Assembly (NCBI GenBank): GCA_030619435.1
Contig: JAUXBI010000065.1
Span: forward strand, 1 to 8,274
DNA length: 8,274 nucleotides
Reading direction: 5' to 3'
Source: Syntrophaceae bacterium
GTDB taxonomy: Bacteria > Desulfobacterota > Syntrophia > Syntrophales > UBA2210
In this document: positions 1 through 5,572 of the stretch, in pieces
Numbering within the stretch: the first letter of the stretch is position 1
How the letters are laid out: every line of letters begins with the position of its first letter
Position numbers and translations under genes: made by a program
The notes under the pieces: model-generated
Databases searched by the model: none
Seen by the model: only the letters and a program-made list of their open reading frames with translations
What the model was told of the DNA's origin: nothing

Positions 1-76
1 TGCTCCTTTTTATCTTTCCCTTCGCGGTCAGGCTAAATCTCTTAGCCGCTCCTCTGTGTGTTTTCATCTTTGGCAT
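1..76 (-). CDS. rpmI: 50S ribosomal protein L35, N-terminal part (3' end outside window)
   Basis: The first 25 codons of ribosomal protein L35, a small basic protein of the large ribosomal subunit, are present; the rest lies beyond base 1. The frame reads MPKMKTHRGAAKRF and continues SLTAKGKIKRS, which is the highly conserved L35 N-terminus (the MKTxxxAAKRF block). The ATG at 76..74 is preceded by a good Shine-Dalgarno AGGAG (84-88). The gene follows thrS and infC on the same strand, the classical thrS-infC-rpmI-rplT order, so rplT is expected just outside the window. The distance from infC is unusually long (191 nt) because a palindromic repeat lies between them. Identification is secure despite the short fragment. 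Confidence 0.95.
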   Translation of the reverse strand, partial: MPKMKTHRGAAKRFSLTAKGKIKRS

Positions 77-104
77 TTTATTACTCCTGATTCGATTATT
101 AAGC

Positions 105-229
105 GACGGCTTCGTAAAAAGTCCAACTTCTGCGTTCCGCTGCATCCTTCGTCACTGCGGAGTACCGTAAGTACACCTCGTTCTTCAGGATTTGCGCGCC
201 TTGACCTTGGAGCTTTTTACTTTGCCGTC
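105..229. repeat. MITE/REP-like palindromic element between infC and rpmI
   Basis: A 125-bp segment is bounded by imperfect terminal inverted repeats: GACGGCTTCGTAAAAAG at 105-121 and the reverse complement of GACGGCAAAGTAAAAAG at 213-229 (14 of 17 match). An inner GTAC-N5-GTAC dyad lies near the middle (about 162-174). It has no convincing gene. The ends and the internal text resemble a short palindromic element I recall as dispersed and multicopy in Desulfobacterota genomes; that is recollection, not a search result. No transposase is present, so it would be a non-autonomous element. No clear target-site duplication could be recognised. Confidence 0.65.
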
Positions 230-267
230 TAATCCTGACTTCTTACGGGTGTATCTTAAGGAAACTG

Positions 268-780
268 TTACTTCTTCGGGGGAGACAACACCATTATCAT
301 ATTTCTCCCCTCACGTTTGGGAAACTGATCAACAACACATATCTCACCCAGCCTGTTCTTGATATCCTCCATCACCCGCTTTCCCTTCTCCGCATAAACA
401 ATCTCCCTGCCCCTGAACATCATGGTTACCTTCACCTTGTTGTTCTGTTTGAGGAAGCGTTCTATATGCCGAAGCTTCACCTGCAGATCGTGTTCTTCAG
501 TCTTCGGTCTGATGCGAATCTCCTTCAGCTGGACTGTGCTCTGACTCTTTTTTGCCCCGTGAGCCTTTTTGCTCTGCTGATACCTGTGTTTTCCGTGATC
601 CATAATACGGCAAACAGGAGGCTCGGAGTTCGGAGCCACCTCAACCAGATCAAGGCCCTCTTTTTCGGCTTCCGCCAGAGCATCGGTGAGGGACAGTATC
701 CCCAGCTGCTGCCCATCAGCGCTGACTACTCTTACCTTGTCAACTCTGATATCGTTGTTGATTCTCGAATGCTTAGCTAT
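268..780 (-). CDS. infC: Translation initiation factor IF-3, probable ATA start
   Basis: IF3 binds the 30S subunit, prevents premature 50S joining and checks the start codon and initiator tRNA. The frame gives 170 residues, the usual IF3 length. The N-terminal domain includes INNDIRVDKVRVV (residues 7-19) and the VAPNSEPPVCRIMD block (48-61). A lysine-rich linker follows at about 66-80, then the C-terminal domain with KEIRIRP and the FRGRE motif. The only ATG, GTG or TTG in frame is GTG at 639, which would delete the whole N-terminal domain. An in-frame TGA lies just upstream of the codon before ATA (780..778). ATA sits 6 nt after AGGAGG, within AGGAGGTGA at 784-792. ATA is therefore taken as the start. 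Rare infC starts such as AUU in E. coli let IF3 repress its own translation. thrS ends 47 nt upstream, consistent with one operon. Confidence 0.93.
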   Translation of the reverse strand: MAKHSRINNDIRVDKVRVVSADGQQLGILSLTDALAEAEKEGLDLVEVAPNSEPPVCRIMDHGKHRYQQSKKAHGAKKSQSTVQLKEIRIRPKTEEHDLQVKLRHIERFLKQNNKVKVTMMFRGREIVYAEKGKRVMEDIKNRLGEICVVDQFPKREGRNMIMVLSPPKK

Positions 781-783
781 GTG

Positions 784-792
784 TCACCTCCT
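784..792 (-). promoter_or_regulatory. Extended Shine-Dalgarno site that fixes the infC ATA start
   Basis: On the minus strand this reads AGGAGGTGA, nine bases complementary to the 16S anti-Shine-Dalgarno tail. The AGGAGG core ends 6 nt before the ATA codon at 780..778, which is ideal spacing. No ATG, GTG or TTG lies at any usable distance, so this site is the main evidence for the non-canonical start. A strong Shine-Dalgarno with a weak start codon fits IF3-dependent autocontrol as known in enterobacteria. Its operation here is inference. Confidence 0.8.
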
Positions 793-827
793 AAAATTAG
801 ACAGAAAAATAACATCATAACAGGTAG

Positions 828-2744
828 CTACTCATACCTGTCGCATCTCTCATTCAGGATGGAAACAAAATCATGGACGTTCATGGAACCAAGATTTTTC
901 CCATCCCTCTGCCTGGGCGAGACTGCACCGGATTCCGCTTCCCTGTCACCTATGACCAGCATATAGGGAACCTTCTGCATCTGCCCTTCTCTTATCTTAT
1001 ATCCAAGTTTCTCATTTCTGAAATCTTTTTCGCAGCGTACCCCCGCATCCACGAGCTGACTGTAGACATCTTCGCCATAAGGGATGTGTTTATCGGTCAC
1101 TGTAAGAACGCTCGCCTGCACGGGAGACAACCATGCAGGAAACGCCCCCGCATAATGTTCAATCAGAATCCCCATGAACCGCTCTATCGCTCCCAGAATG
1201 ACCCTGTGGAGCATAACGGGTCTGTGCTTTTCTCCATCCGTCCCGATATATGATAAATCAAACCTCTCGGGAAGAGCAAAGTCGCACTGTATGGTGGCAC
1301 ACTGCCACTTTCTCCCCAAGGCGTCTTTCAGCTTAAAGTCTATCTTGGGTCCGTAAAACGCACCGTCCCCTTCATTAACATCATACGTTATGTTATTATC
1401 TTCAAGCGCCTGCCCCAGCGCGGCAGTTGCCAGCTTCCAGTCTTCATCAGACCCTATCGAGTTCTCCGGTCTCGTGCTCAGTTCCACCTCGTATTCAAAA
1501 CCGAACACACCCATGGAATAATCCACCAGATCTGCGATAGCCCTGATCTCCGCGTTCAGCTGATCAGGCGTGCACAGAATATGGGCATCATCCTGCGTGA
1601 ACTGGCGCGCCCGCATCAGACCATGCAGAACACCCGTCTTTTCATGCCTGAGAACTGTCCCCAACTCGAAATACCTCAGGGGTAGATCCCTGTAGCTCCT
1701 TATTTTCGACTTGTATATCAGCATATGGGCGAGACAGTTCATAGGTTTTATGCCGTACAGCTGTTCGTCAACCTCGGTGAAATACATATGTTCCCGATAG
1801 TGGTCGAAATGTCCGGATTTTTTCCATAGATCACCTTTCAGGATCTGGGGACCCATCACGATATCATAACCGCGCTTCAAATGCTCTTTTTTCTCCCAAT
1901 CCTCTATGATCGTTCTCAAAAGAGCGCCCTTCGGGTGAAATATCACCAGTCCGGGCCCAGCCTCGTCATTTATCTGAAAAAGGTCAAGTTCCCTTCCCAG
2001 CCTCCGGTGATCCCTCTTTTTGGCCTCCTCTATTACTCTGAGATAGTTGTCCAGTTCCTCCTGCGTGGCAAATCCGGTTCCATAAATGCGCTGAAGCATC
2101 TTGTTCTTTTCATCTCCGCGCCAGTATGCCCCTGCAACATTCAGGAGTTTAAAAACCTTGATCATCCCCGTTGAAGGTATGTGAGGCCCTCGGCAGAGAT
2201 CGACAAATTCTCCCTGGCTGTACAGACTCACATCGGTTACATCATCGGGAAGATCATTCAGCAGTTCCACTTTGTACTGTTCGCCTTTGTCTTTGAAGAA
2301 AGAAACCGCCTCTTCCCTGGAGATTTCCCTGCGAATAAAAGGGTAATCGGCGGAAACAATCTCATGCATCTTTTTCTCTATCCTGTCGAGATCTTCAGGG
2401 GTAAAGGTGTCGGAATATTCGAAATCATAGTAGAAACCATCTTCTATTGAAGGGCCTATGGTTACCTTGACGCCTTCGAATATCTCCTGTACCGCTTGGG
2501 CCATTATATGGGATATGCTGTGTCTCAACACACCCAGACCATCCGCGGAGGATATGTCAATGAGCTCTATTTTCGCGTCTTCTTCCACAGGGCGGCTCAG
2601 ATCCACTATTTCGCCGTTAACCCTGGCCGCTACGGCAGATGCGGAATCCCCCTCACACCGGGAAGAGATTATCTCCCTGACAGTTTTCCCGGACTGGTAT
2701 ATCTCAACAGAACCATCCTGGAATTTCACATTAATATTTTTCAC
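828..2744 (-). CDS. thrS: Threonine--tRNA ligase
   Basis: Full-length ThrRS (638 residues), a cytoplasmic class II synthetase that charges tRNA-Thr and hydrolyses mischarged Ser-tRNA-Thr. Domains in order: TGS (about 1-62); the editing domain (about 63-225) with H75, H79, C184 and H188, which match the editing residues; the catalytic core (about 245-535); and the anticodon-binding domain (about 540-638). The zinc ligands of the active site are visible as C337 (PMNC), H388 (TQDDAH) and H513 (MLHRV). Motif 2 arginine is in LRHEKTG (about 366) and motif 3 arginine in GAIERF (522). The start is GTG at 2744, with AGGA about 7 nt upstream. It heads the thrS-infC-rpmI translation operon. No key residue is missing. 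Confidence 0.97.
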   Translation of the reverse strand: MKNINVKFQDGSVEIYQSGKTVREIISSRCEGDSASAVAARVNGEIVDLSRPVEEDAKIELIDISSADGLGVLRHSISHIMAQAVQEIFEGVKVTIGPSIEDGFYYDFEYSDTFTPEDLDRIEKKMHEIVSADYPFIRREISREEAVSFFKDKGEQYKVELLNDLPDDVTDVSLYSQGEFVDLCRGPHIPSTGMIKVFKLLNVAGAYWRGDEKNKMLQRIYGTGFATQEELDNYLRVIEEAKKRDHRRLGRELDLFQINDEAGPGLVIFHPKGALLRTIIEDWEKKEHLKRGYDIVMGPQILKGDLWKKSGHFDHYREHMYFTEVDEQLYGIKPMNCLAHMLIYKSKIRSYRDLPLRYFELGTVLRHEKTGVLHGLMRARQFTQDDAHILCTPDQLNAEIRAIADLVDYSMGVFGFEYEVELSTRPENSIGSDEDWKLATAALGQALEDNNITYDVNEGDGAFYGPKIDFKLKDALGRKWQCATIQCDFALPERFDLSYIGTDGEKHRPVMLHRVILGAIERFMGILIEHYAGAFPAWLSPVQASVLTVTDKHIPYGEDVYSQLVDAGVRCEKDFRNEKLGYKIREGQMQKVPYMLVIGDREAESGAVSPRQRDGKNLGSMNVHDFVSILNERCDRYE

Positions 2745-2842
2745 AACAATATCCTGAGGCGATCAAGCCACAATTCAACTATTTCATAAAAAGCTGTTAC
2801 AAAAATATGACAAGTAACTGAATCATATCATCATAAAAGCAC

Positions 2843-2883
2843 GAAGATCAGGCAAAGACGAAAAGTATCATCCCCTGATCTTC
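2843..2883 (-). terminator. Hairpin between tRNA-Val and thrS, possible weak terminator or attenuator
   Basis: A perfect 10-bp inverted repeat (GAAGATCAGG with CCTGATCTTC) encloses a 21-nt loop. In the minus direction it is followed by GTGCTTTT, a short T run four bases past the stem. It could end the tRNA-Val or pgsA transcript before thrS, or act in the thrS leader. A weaker 6-bp stem (AAAGGG/CCCTTT, 2890-2895 with 2913-2918) lies between it and the tRNA. The T run is short, so efficient intrinsic termination is uncertain. Confidence 0.45.
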
Positions 2884-2932
2884 CCAAAGAAAGGGTACCA
2901 TAAATATCAATGCCCTTTACGCATGCATAAAA

Positions 2933-3007
2933 TGGTAGGCACGCAGGGATTTGAACCCTGGACCCCCACCGTGTCAAGGTGATGCTCTCCCCCTGAGCTA
3001 CGTGCCT
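2933..3007 (-). tRNA. tRNA-Val (anticodon GAC)
   Basis: A complete 75-nt cloverleaf reads on the minus strand. The acceptor stem AGGCACG pairs perfectly with CGTGCCT. The D arm is GCTC/GAGC. The anticodon stem is TCACC/GGTGG with one T-G pair at its base. The anticodon loop TTGACAC gives GAC, which decodes GUC and GUU valine codons. The variable loop has five bases. The T arm is CAGGG-TTCAAAT-CCCTG. The discriminator is A and the 3' CCA is encoded in the gene. It lies between pgsA and thrS on the same strand and has its own promoter-like sequence 14 nt upstream. Confidence 0.96.
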
Positions 3008-3027
3008 ATAACCTGAAAGGACTAACC

Positions 3028-3056
3028 CGTCTAACAATAAAAAGATCTTCTGTCAA
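3028..3056 (-). promoter_or_regulatory. Probable sigma-70 promoter of tRNA-Val
   Basis: On the minus strand a perfect -35 TTGACA (3056..3051) is followed after exactly 17 nt by TAGACG (3033..3028), a partial -10 match. Transcription would start near 3021, leaving a leader of about 14 nt before the mature tRNA, which is typical for tRNA genes. The -35 and spacing are strong and the -10 is weak. Confidence 0.5.
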
Positions 3057-3074
3057 GAAATATTATAAAAAAGC

Positions 3075-3611
3075 CTATGAGTTGTTTATGAATTTTATGC
3101 CTCTGGAGATATAATTCAATCCGGAAACCACTGTAAAAAAAGCCGTGATCCAGAAGCATGTTTCGATCATTGCATAATTAATACATCCGGGCAGACACTT
3201 GAACATAAGCGTAAGAAAAACCGTTAATAATTGCAATACAGTCGTTGCTTTACTCACATAGGCGGGACGTATCTCGAAAGAAACCGACATAAGAAAAAGC
3301 ACAGACACGCCAAACAGGATTACACAATCCCGGCTTATGACAATCACCGCAAGCCAGCCGGGAATGATATCCATAATTGAGAGAGCGACAAAAGCTGTTA
3401 TTATCAATGCTTTGTCAGCTAGTGGATCCAGGTACGAACCCAGGACCGTCTGCTGTCTTAATATCCTTGCCAGAAATCCGTCCAGACCATCCGTCACACC
3501 AGCAACAACAAAGACTGCAAGAGCGTAAGAAAAGGAGCCTTGCATCAGGAGTATGACAAAGACCGGGACCAGTATTATGCGAATCACGGTAAGCATGTTG
3601 GGGATATTCAT
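3075..3611 (-). CDS. pgsA: CDP-alcohol phosphatidyltransferase, probably phosphatidylglycerophosphate synthase
   Basis: A 178-residue integral membrane enzyme with several hydrophobic segments. It carries the full CDP-alcohol phosphotransferase signature DG-x2-AR-x8-G-x3-D-x3-D as D44, G45, A48, R49, G58, D62 and D66, with an additional D41. This family displaces CMP from CDP-diacylglycerol using an alcohol. The start MNIPNMLTVIRI, the 178-residue length and the LDPLADK block fit PgsA, which makes phosphatidylglycerol phosphate from glycerol-3-phosphate. Other family members cannot be fully excluded without comparison. The ATG at 3611 lies 19 nt after the stop of the lipoprotein gene and has only a weak GGG-type ribosome site. 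It is the last protein gene of a four-gene operon. The link between phospholipid synthesis and the envelope proteins upstream is suggestive only. Confidence 0.88.
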   Translation of the reverse strand: MNIPNMLTVIRIILVPVFVILLMQGSFSYALAVFVVAGVTDGLDGFLARILRQQTVLGSYLDPLADKALIITAFVALSIMDIIPGWLAVIVISRDCVILFGVSVLFLMSVSFEIRPAYVSKATTVLQLLTVFLTLMFKCLPGCINYAMIETCFWITAFFTVVSGLNYISRGIKFINNS

Positions 3612-3630
3612 AAACTACAACCCTGCTTCC

Positions 3631-4269
3631 CTACCATAACTTCCAAAAGCTCTTTTCAGGGGATGTATCTCCCACAGAATCAGGGCCATCAGGGAGGCTG
3701 GAAAGGGTTTCATCAACAATTTCCCGGATGGCCGGTTCATAAGACTGGCATGCCTTCAATTCGAGCCTCTTTTTGGTAAAATCATAGTGCCTGTCAACTA
3801 CGCTGTATCTGGAACTCCAGAGAGTTGCCCCCGTTCTCGCGTCCTTCAATTCCAGCGAAACAGAAACAGTTGTGGGTGCATAAACGCCTACAAAAGAGGT
3901 TTTCCACTCAAGCAGGGTGCAGTACATAACGGCATCCACACCCAATCGTTTCCCGACAATCTCTATTGGAAGGTTGAATTCGCCATTGGCCTCGACATTC
4001 CACCCACAGTCCGTAGTCAATTTCTCATCTATCATATCGAGAGGTATCCTGGGATATCCCTTGAAATACAGCTTCTCAAGTATCTCCTCCCTCAGGAGCT
4101 GCGACGCCTGTTTGACATTCGTTTTGTTGTCAACGGGCACCATGGCAATGAGTCTTATACCCCTCTGATTATAATCCGGAACAATTGTATGGGGAACACC
4201 GGACGCACATCCCGTTATGACACAGGCAGTAACACACAATAGAAAAGTCCTCTTTAATTTATAAATCAA
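3631..4269 (-). CDS. Outer-membrane lipoprotein, GNA1162/DUF799-like
   Basis: A 212-residue lipoprotein. A basic N-terminus (KLKR) and hydrophobic stretch lead to a lipobox VITGC with the acylated cysteine at C21. The next residues are A and S rather than D, so export to the outer membrane is expected. The mature part has an early strand IRLIAMVPVDNKT (38-50), a helix ASQLLREEILEKL, then GVDAVMYCTLLEW (110-122), and a strand pair ending in ARTGATLWSSRY (144-155). This layout matches GNA1162-type (DUF799) lipoproteins and related CsgG/LpoB-like folds, as I recall them. The function of these proteins is poorly defined. The start is TTG (4269), seven bases after GGAG inside the end of the preceding gene, with no nearby ATG. 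The 4-nt gap to the FlgT-like gene implies cotranscription and perhaps partnership. Confidence 0.72.
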   Translation of the reverse strand: MIYKLKRTFLLCVTACVITGCASGVPHTIVPDYNQRGIRLIAMVPVDNKTNVKQASQLLREEILEKLYFKGYPRIPLDMIDEKLTTDCGWNVEANGEFNLPIEIVGKRLGVDAVMYCTLLEWKTSFVGVYAPTTVSVSLELKDARTGATLWSSRYSVVDRHYDFTKKRLELKACQSYEPAIREIVDETLSSLPDGPDSVGDTSPEKSFWKLW

Positions 4270-4273
4270 TCTT

Positions 4274-4963
4274 TTACTCCTTCACCAGGTTAAGTTTTAT
4301 GATATCCGGGGTAACATCGGTTACGTACAGCGAAAAATCCTTGAAATCCTTCACTATCAGCTTGCTGGCAAGCCCGGTGGCATCCCCCTGTACGTCGACG
4401 TCCATCACTACCACATCCGACCCCATCCTTCGCAGACGCACGGCATCCACTCCTTTTATATCTGTTTCCAATGTTTCTCTAATTGTCTTAAAATCACTGT
4501 GTTCTTTTATTCCACTCACCATAACCACGACAATCATCGTTATATACTCTTTCGGTTGCCACTCATCTGTGAGAACACCCAACATTCCAAGATCATTCTT
4601 TATGTCTCCCGCCGACAGAGAAACCTTCACCTTGACCCTGTAGAGACCATCTTCCATGCCCTCCTTCAGGATCCTGTAGTCTTGTATATAGCTCTCCGAT
4701 TTTGAATAAATATTGCCGTCTATAACATCAAAATTCTCTACGGCGACATCCGCAGAGATTAACATGTCAACTACTCGCTGCACGGCTCTTCTCATCGAAT
4801 CGTTTATTGCATGGTCTCGCGCCAGTGCCCTGTCACCGCCAGACACAACACATGTTCCCTCAGTTTCAATCCCGATGGTATCGGGGCTGGAGAACGCACA
4901 CAATGGATGAAACACAAAGAAAAACAGAGCTGCAAACAATATATAATAAAACGAGCTTTTCAA
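4274..4963 (-). CDS. Secreted protein with FlgT N-terminal-like domain
   Basis: A 229-residue exported protein. A signal peptide (K2, hydrophobic 5-22, probable cleavage around 24-27) precedes a domain at about 30-118. That domain has the pattern ETEGTCVVSGGDRALARDHA, a helix with RRAVQRVVDML, VENFDV, YIQDYRIL, and YRVKVKVSL. This pattern resembles the FlgT N-terminal domain (PF16548) and related LPP20-type envelope proteins. The second half (130-229) looks like an alpha-beta module with VSGIKEH, DIKGVDAVRLRRM and a FSLYVTDVT ending, like the small repeat that follows FlgT_N in some proteins. The start TTG (4963) overlaps the stop of the upstream gene as TTGA, behind GAGGAAGGA. No flagellar genes are visible, so a flagellar role is not established. 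Pairing with the lipoprotein suggests a periplasmic or outer-membrane assembly. Confidence 0.68.
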   Translation of the reverse strand: MKSSFYYILFAALFFFVFHPLCAFSSPDTIGIETEGTCVVSGGDRALARDHAINDSMRRAVQRVVDMLISADVAVENFDVIDGNIYSKSESYIQDYRILKEGMEDGLYRVKVKVSLSAGDIKNDLGMLGVLTDEWQPKEYITMIVVVMVSGIKEHSDFKTIRETLETDIKGVDAVRLRRMGSDVVVMDVDVQGDATGLASKLIVKDFKDFSLYVTDVTPDIIKLNLVKE

Positions 4964-5220
4964 GATCCTTCCTCTTTGCCGAGACCGCGTGCCTGCTTGC
5001 CCGGGTTCTCCTTCAACTTGTCTATCTCTTTCCTTATAACCTTCTCGGCGATGGAGGGAAACATTTCCCTGGCAACTCTCTCTGCGACCCTTGAGACTGC
5101 CTCCATAATTTTATCATCCAGGAGGTCAACCGGTAAACGTTCTTCAGGGCCTGTTTCAACTACATCCACCAGATCATATATCTTGTCATCTTTCGCTAAT
5201 TTTCTGCCATCTTCATCCAT
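4960..5220 (-). CDS. Small helical protein resembling PopZ/DUF2497-type C-termini
   Basis: An 86-residue charged soluble protein without signal peptide. An N-terminal linker contains a short motif IYDLVDVVETG (14-24). Residues 31-72 form predicted amphipathic helices (VDLLDDKIMEAVSRVAERV, then REMFPSIAEKVIRKEI, then DKLKEN). The layout of a short acidic LTDVV-like motif followed by helices ending in VIRxEIxxLK resembles the C-terminal segment of PopZ/DUF2497 polar-organising proteins and of some deltaproteobacterial regulators, as I recall them. That assignment is tentative and no catalytic residues are seen. The ATG at 5220 has a good GGGAGG Shine-Dalgarno. It is the first gene of the operon and its stop overlaps the TTG start of the FlgT-like gene, so translation is probably coupled. 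Confidence 0.62.
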   Translation of the reverse strand: MDEDGRKLAKDDKIYDLVDVVETGPEERLPVDLLDDKIMEAVSRVAERVAREMFPSIAEKVIRKEIDKLKENPGKQARGLGKEEGS

Positions 5221-5347
5221 AAAGAGACCTCCCGATCATTCGGTTAATCAAACTCCCTGCATAACCGCCAAAAACTCTCTGGCCGCTTGCGAGGCTATCA
5301 TACCACCACGAACACTTCAAGGATTTCTCGTCCTGGCTTACCGGCAT
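5213..5347 (-). CDS. Doubtful 44-codon ORF overlapping the start of the 86-residue gene
   Basis: An ATG (5347..5345) opens a frame beginning MPVSQDEKSLKCSWWYDSLA and ending NRMIGRSLYG. It stops at 5213, eight bases inside the next gene. The position is what a leader ORF with translational coupling would have. However, no Shine-Dalgarno precedes the ATG, the composition (two Trp, one Cys, many Ser and Gly) is not distinctive, and the family is unrecognised. The frame is open for 16 further codons upstream without a start. It could be chance or part of an intergenic repeat. Confidence 0.2.
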   Translation of the reverse strand: MPVSQDEKSLKCSWWYDSLASGQRVFGGYAGSLINRMIGRSLYG

Positions 5348-5463
5348 GAGAAGCTGAGAAGATTTCCAGGTAACTTGATAAAAAAAGTTTCGGGCGCATC
5401 CCTTTCAGAGAGTTAAGGTCTCGAAAACCGCGAACGGTTGGACCGGGTGAGCGCCAGACAGGA
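5221..5463 (-). other. Intergenic leader region upstream of the envelope/pgsA operon
   Basis: About 240 bases hold no recognised gene. On the minus strand they contain the GGGAGG Shine-Dalgarno of the 86-residue gene, the doubtful 44-codon ORF, and a small hairpin AACCG-TTCG-CGGTT (5426-5439) followed by a short T run. I could not find a convincing sigma-70 or sigma-54 promoter; the nearest pair (CTTGAA, then TATGAT) is only 12 nt apart. The operon promoter is nevertheless expected here, because the terminator at 5464-5493 separates it from the upstream gene. Confidence 0.4.
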
Positions 5464-5493
5464 AAAGGCCGGAGGCAAAAGCCTCCGGCCTTT
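5464..5493 (-). terminator. Strong rho-independent terminator after the double-Cache gene
   Basis: A 13-bp perfect stem whose GC-rich core is GGCCGGAGGC/GCCTCCGGCC encloses a four-base loop. In the minus direction the arm ends in TTTT and then CC. It lies 80 nt past the stop of the Cache-protein gene (5573) and before the next operon, so it should end the atpE/Cache transcript. On the plus strand the run after the stem is only TTT, and no plus-strand gene leads into it. Confidence 0.88.
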
Positions 5494-5572
5494 CAATTGG
5501 TCTTACACTGTATGACTCCGAGGAAACACCCACAGAAACTACAGGCGGTGATATTATCCCGAAATCTTTCTG

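Noticed and set aside
77..267. CRISPR array or attachment site between infC and rpmI
   Set aside because: There is only one element with inverted ends, no regularly spaced direct repeats, and no integrase gene.
466..966. Plus-strand open frames opposite infC and thrS (for example 466-966, 873-1253, 2181-2450, 2458-2757)
   Set aside because: They lie antisense to well-identified conserved genes and show no recognisable domain. They are expected shadows.
2783..2813. Promoter for thrS (TTGTCA and TATGAA)
   Set aside because: The spacer is 19 nt and the -10 is weak, so I could not support it as a feature.
2745..2932. T-box riboswitch controlling thrS (a TGGTACC sequence resembles part of the T-box consensus)
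   Set aside because: Only seven bases resemble the antiterminator motif. There is no room for a specifier stem, because the tRNA-Val gene lies directly upstream.
2831..3037. Minus-strand 68-codon open frame across the tRNA
   Set aside because: It reads straight through the complete tRNA-Val gene and the hairpin region, so it is a chance frame.
4811..5416. Plus-strand 201-codon frame opposite the FlgT-like and 86-residue genes
   Set aside because: It is antisense to genes with signal peptide, ribosome sites and coupled starts, and it has no recognised domain.
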